Source: Panopea generosa
Lineage: Eukaryota > Mollusca > Bivalvia > Adapedonta > Hiatellidae
Direction of reading: 5' to 3'
NCBI GenBank assembly: GCA_029582155.1
Contig: CM055900.1
Location: forward strand, 42,901,624 to 42,965,623
Length of the DNA: 64,000 nt
In this document: positions 60,253-64,000 of the stretch, one piece after another
Numbering within the stretch: the first letter of the stretch is position 1
How the letters are laid out: each line of letters begins with the position of its first letter
The notes under the pieces: generated by a model
Told to the model about the DNA's origin: nothing
The model's input: only the letters and a program-made list of their open reading frames with translations
Databases searched by the model: none
Translations under genes and position numbers: made by a program

Positions 60253-60798
60253 GAAGGAGAGTATGTCGTGAAATAGCAAATCAGTTTAATGATATTGCAC
60301 GGTGACAATTGATTGTTAAGCTCAAGCAGTGGAATTTCAATTGAGTGTCCCTATCCAATTTTTAATTTCGTGTGTTTGTTATATGCTACCAGCTTAATTA
60401 AGGAACTAGACTTTATTTAGAGAGATGTTACTGTAAATGTAAATTACACAAAGTGTCATGCCTGTTCGTACATCACTATGGAATGTTAATTCAAGTTGAA
60501 GTAAATCAGAAGCGTAACAAAGTTTTGCATTTTAAGATTATTCAAGAATTCACCCTTTTCTCTCACCTCCAAACTGTATACACAAATGCGTTTTGGACAA
60601 TATTCTATCAAATTCGTACGTTAAAAACTAAAGATGCACCATTTTCATAACAAAAGTATTCGAGTGGCGGTAAAGTCGTCAGATTAATGTGCATGTTAGA
60701 TCGATTCTCTTAAAATGTATGTATTTTGTTATATAGTGGAATTCATCTTATTCGGACCATTTTGATGAACGAATTATCACGGTTATTGTAATATAATT

Positions 60799-60804
60799 AA
60801 TAAA
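60799..60804 (+). terminator. Candidate polyadenylation signal of the TG gene
   Basis: AATAAA 547 bp after the stop codon, the first canonical hexamer downstream that I found. Others lie at 60923-60928 and 61032-61037, so alternative 3' ends are possible. Confidence 0.5.
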
Positions 60805-61504
60805 CTGTGTCACGTTCAAAGCGATTTACATTGACATGAGATGATTAACTGTGTCACGTTAATAGCGATAAACATGGACATTAGATTTTCTACAAACACA
60901 TCTGATTTACAAAACTAGTGTTAATAAAACTATTCGAAAGCGTAAAGTACTTTATGAATTGAATATAACTATATGATCAACTAAACATAACTAGTGATTA
61001 AATAGAAATATCTGAACACTTAACACAGCCAAATAAACGTACAGTATTGCTTATATATCATGAATATTCGAAAATTTGAATCGTTGTTACGGTTAAGAAA
61101 CATGGTTAAGCAGTTATCTTAACCATGAAAAATTATACTGTATTATTTGTTATGGTTAAACAGTTGATTTATTCGTTTATATTACATATAATAATAACGA
61201 GTTATATGTAGCATAACTTCCAATATTGGTTATGGCTGTCAGATAAACGCAGTTTGTCGTTTACTTAAGACATGAAAAGATCAGTTTGCATAACTTATAA
61301 TAGTTGTGTAATTTTAAATTGTGAGAAGTATTTTTAATCATATATGCTTAAATTCCTGTTTATATTAGCTTGCACACATATACTGATTTGCTAATAAGTA
61401 TCAACCCGTATTAATAAAGAGAGTTAAGACTTCAATTTTTCTTTCTTATTTTTTGTTTTCCCTAGCATTTGCTTGTATTCACTGTTCAACTATTATTTAA
61501 TAGT

Positions 61505-63025
61505 GCCAATGTTATTATGACAAAACTCCGGATCATTTCCTCATAAATAATACATTACCAGTGATATGAACTATGTAGCCAATTATGATACAGAGACTCG
61601 CACTGCAGGTCAATGTTATTATGACAAAACTCCAGATTATTTCCTCAATGAATAATACATTACCATTAATGGAACTATGAAACCCATTGTGATACAGAGA
61701 CTCGCACTGCCGGTCAATGTTATTATGACAAAAACTCCAGATCATTTCCTCAATGAACAATACATTACCATTAATATGAACCATGTAGTCCATTGCGATA
61801 CAGAGACTCGCACTGCCGGTCAATGTTATTATGACAAAACTCCATATTCCTCAATGAATAATACATTACAATTGATAGGAACCATGTACCCCTTTGTGAT
61901 ACAGACACTCGCACTGCCGGTCAATGTTATTATGACAAAACTCCAGATAATTTCCTCAATGAATTATACATTACCGTTGATATGAACCATGTACCCTATT
62001 GTGATACAGAGACTTGCACTGCCGGTCAATGTTATTTTGACAAAACTCCAGATCATTTCCTCAATGAATAATACATTACCATTGATCGAACTATGAAACC
62101 CATTATGATACAGAAACTCGCACTGCCGGTCATATTATTATGACAAAACTCCAGATAATTTCCTCAATGAATAATACATTACCATTATTATAAAACATGT
62201 ATTCCATTGTGATACAGAGACTCGCACTGCCGGTAAATGTTATTATGACAAAACTCCATATTCCTCAATGAATAATACATTACCATTGATAGGAACCATG
62301 TAGCTAATTGTGATACAGAGACTCGCACTGCCGGTAAATGTTATTATGACAAAACTCCATATTCCTCAATGAATAATACATTACCATTGATATGAACCAT
62401 GTACCCCTTTGTAATACAGAGATTCGCACTGCCGGTCAATGTTATTTTGACAAAACTCCAGATCATTTCCTCAATGAAGAATACACTACAATTGATAGGA
62501 ACCATGTACCCCTTTGTGATGCAGAGACTCGCACTGCCGGTCAATGTTGTAATGACAAAACTCCAGATCATTTCCTCAATGAATTATACATTACCATTGG
62601 TGTCAATGTTATTATGACAAAACTCCAGATCATTTCCTCAATGAATAATACATTACCATTGATTTGAACCATGTAGTACCCTATTGTAATACAGAAACTC
62701 GCAATGCCGATCAATGTTATTATAACAAAACTCCGGATCATTTCCTCAATGAATAATGCATTACCATTGATATGGATCATGTAGCCAATTGTGATACAGA
62801 GACTCGCACTGCCGGTCAATGTTATTATGACAAAATTCCATATTCCTCAATGAATAATACATAACCATTGATAGGAACCATGTAGCTAATTGTGATACAG
62901 AGACTCGCACTGCCGATCAATATTTTTATTATTACAAAAACTCCAGATCATTTCCTCAAATTCATTACATTGATAGGAACCATGTAGCCATTTGTGATAC
63001 AAAGACTCGCACTGCTGATCAACTA
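61505..63025. repeat. ~100-bp minisatellite, ~14 copies, 3' of the TG gene
   Basis: The unit contains CAATGTTATTATGACAAAAC, TCCAGATCATTTCCTCAATG, AATAATACATTACCATTGAT and ATACAGAGACTCGCACTGCC. The marker GCACTGCCGG recurs near 61609, 61707, 61811, 61910, 62017, 62124, 62227, 62326, 62428, 62532, 62700, 62806, 62906 and 63010. Spacing of about 98-107 bp reflects two unit types, one lacking CAGATCATTT (for example 61840, 62260, 62355, 62845). Overlapping ORFs on both strands are repeat artefacts. Confidence 0.93.
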
Positions 63026-63224
63026 AATATAGTATTGCAACAGCTTTATGACGAAGGTAAAGATAAACGAGGGATATTCGAAATGTATTGTGTATTTACT
63101 CCTTACCAATTATAACTAAATAAATCGCTAATTCTTCATTTCATACCCTCAAATTACTATCCCCAGCTAGAAATACGTACTTTTAGTCTAGTTCCATTTC
63201 CGGAAAGCGTAACGGTAGGCTGAT

Positions 63225-63900
63225 TACAGTATACTATGAACATACTGGTTTACGGCAGAACCAAGAGCCTGCCGTGACTAATTTCTACGACCAGAGAGGA
63301 AGTTGTTCAATTTGTGAAAGAGAAAGAAGTCACATTGGACAAGGTATTGGGAGTAAGGGGTGTGTGGTAGCACTGTAACTTTCTCAGACTTCAAATAATC
63401 CGTTAGAAGGACAGAGATGTGCGATGGACATTTCATGCAAGAGGCAAACATGTATGAATACAGTGACTGGACGACGATCTTCGTAATACTTTCTCATTTT
63501 TAGTACGACATCAGGATAGTACCTTCCAGACACTTTTTTACCCTTGTTTACCGGTACCTATATTGCAAAACCTTCAACTGGGAAGAAAACTGTATAAATA
63601 ATCTTCTTTACACGTCCGTTTAGCAATGACTGGCCTTCTGCCATGATTTATGGCCTACATTTTCTTTGCAATCTTTCGCATTGGTTCAATATAGTGTACA
63701 CAGATTTCGTCACCAGTGACAACATGTGTAAACTACCTTTGGTTACATTCAGGGAACATTTTAACCCGCTTGTTTTGCAGTTCAAATCGTGCCTTCTTTT
63801 GGTCGTCGGTCAACAAGATGAAGATCATGCACATATATCGCGTATCATTTCGATTTAGACACGATTTTCTTACATGTTGCTGTCTTTGGCAGACCAAATA
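63225..63900 (-). pseudogene. Mariner-family transposase, C-terminal two thirds, degenerate
   Basis: Minus-strand reading gives DDQKKARFELQNKRVKMFPE (near 63820-63750), VVTGDEICVHYIEP (near 63715-63675, first catalytic Asp), RPVIAKRTCKEDYLYS, VSGRYYPDVVLKMRKYYEDR (near 63530-63470), RPVTVFIHVCLLHEMSIAH (the HDNAPAH box with Asp replaced by Glu) and VTVLPHTPYSQYLVQCDFFL (near 63380-63310, third Asp). The order is that of the mariner D,D34D transposase. Stops, frameshifts and the lost second Asp make it inactive. It is a separate copy from the one at 32961-34006; its own 5' end may lie beyond the window. Confidence 0.85.
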
Positions 63901-64000
63901 AATGAACTACATGGGTCACCAACTTCAAACAGATGATAACAGAACCGTCAATATACAAAAATGATAACAGGTGTCAACATCTTTAAACGGTTGTTGACAA

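Noticed and set aside
61533..62819. Several 70-100 codon ORFs with ASLCI or TAGQCYYDK repeats
   Set aside because: They are in different frames and on both strands of the same ~100-bp tandem repeat, and are interrupted in neighbouring units.

Overview
This is a 64 kb, strongly A+T-rich stretch of animal nuclear DNA. The only intact gene I can support is a 16-exon transglutaminase on the + strand (coding exons 35350-60252). GT-AG introns, tRNA-derived SINE, PIF/Harbinger and mariner DNA transposons, several dead non-LTR retrotransposons and many minisatellites fit a marine invertebrate. The repeat style suggests a bivalve mollusc, but that is inference and no marker gene settles it.

Layout. 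1-4975: AT-rich DNA bracketed by clusters of a short motif related to GTTACACTTAGGGTT, with no recognisable gene. 5473-10007: a PIF/Harbinger element with perfect 35-bp terminal inverted repeats, holding a frameshifted DDE transposase (+) and a divergent accessory ORF (-), and invaded by another repeat. 10100-13046: a decayed LINE (endonuclease, reverse transcriptase, Cys/His tail). 13-20 kb: at least four further LINE pieces on both strands plus short tandem arrays. 20.4-25.4 kb: nothing recognisable. 25421-26770: a minisatellite of exactly 30 x 45 bp, almost fully open in one minus-strand frame, followed at once by a SINE with an 11-bp target duplication. 28.7-29.4 kb: a 40-bp minisatellite with higher-order structure. 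32961-34006: a broken mariner. 34.7-35.1 kb: a trinucleotide tract just upstream of a TATA box.

The transglutaminase. Sixteen exons join in consistent phase into a 764-residue protein (2295 nt including the stop). It has an N-terminal Ig-like domain, a papain-like core with Cys342/His401/Asp424 and transition-state Trp307, Ca-site acidic residues, and two C-terminal beta-barrels. No coding exon has a stop or frameshift. Introns carry minisatellites (introns 5 and 13), microsatellites, a LINE piece and a MITE-like inverted-repeat element (both in intron 12).

60.3-64 kb: 3' flank with polyadenylation signals, a ~100-bp tandem array (61.5-63.0 kb) and a degenerate mariner transposase (-) at the right end.

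No prokaryotic operons, CRISPR, rRNA or functional tRNA genes were seen. All joins and translations were made by eye, so boundaries of degenerate elements are approximate; TG exon boundaries are base-precise predictions supported by phase continuity.
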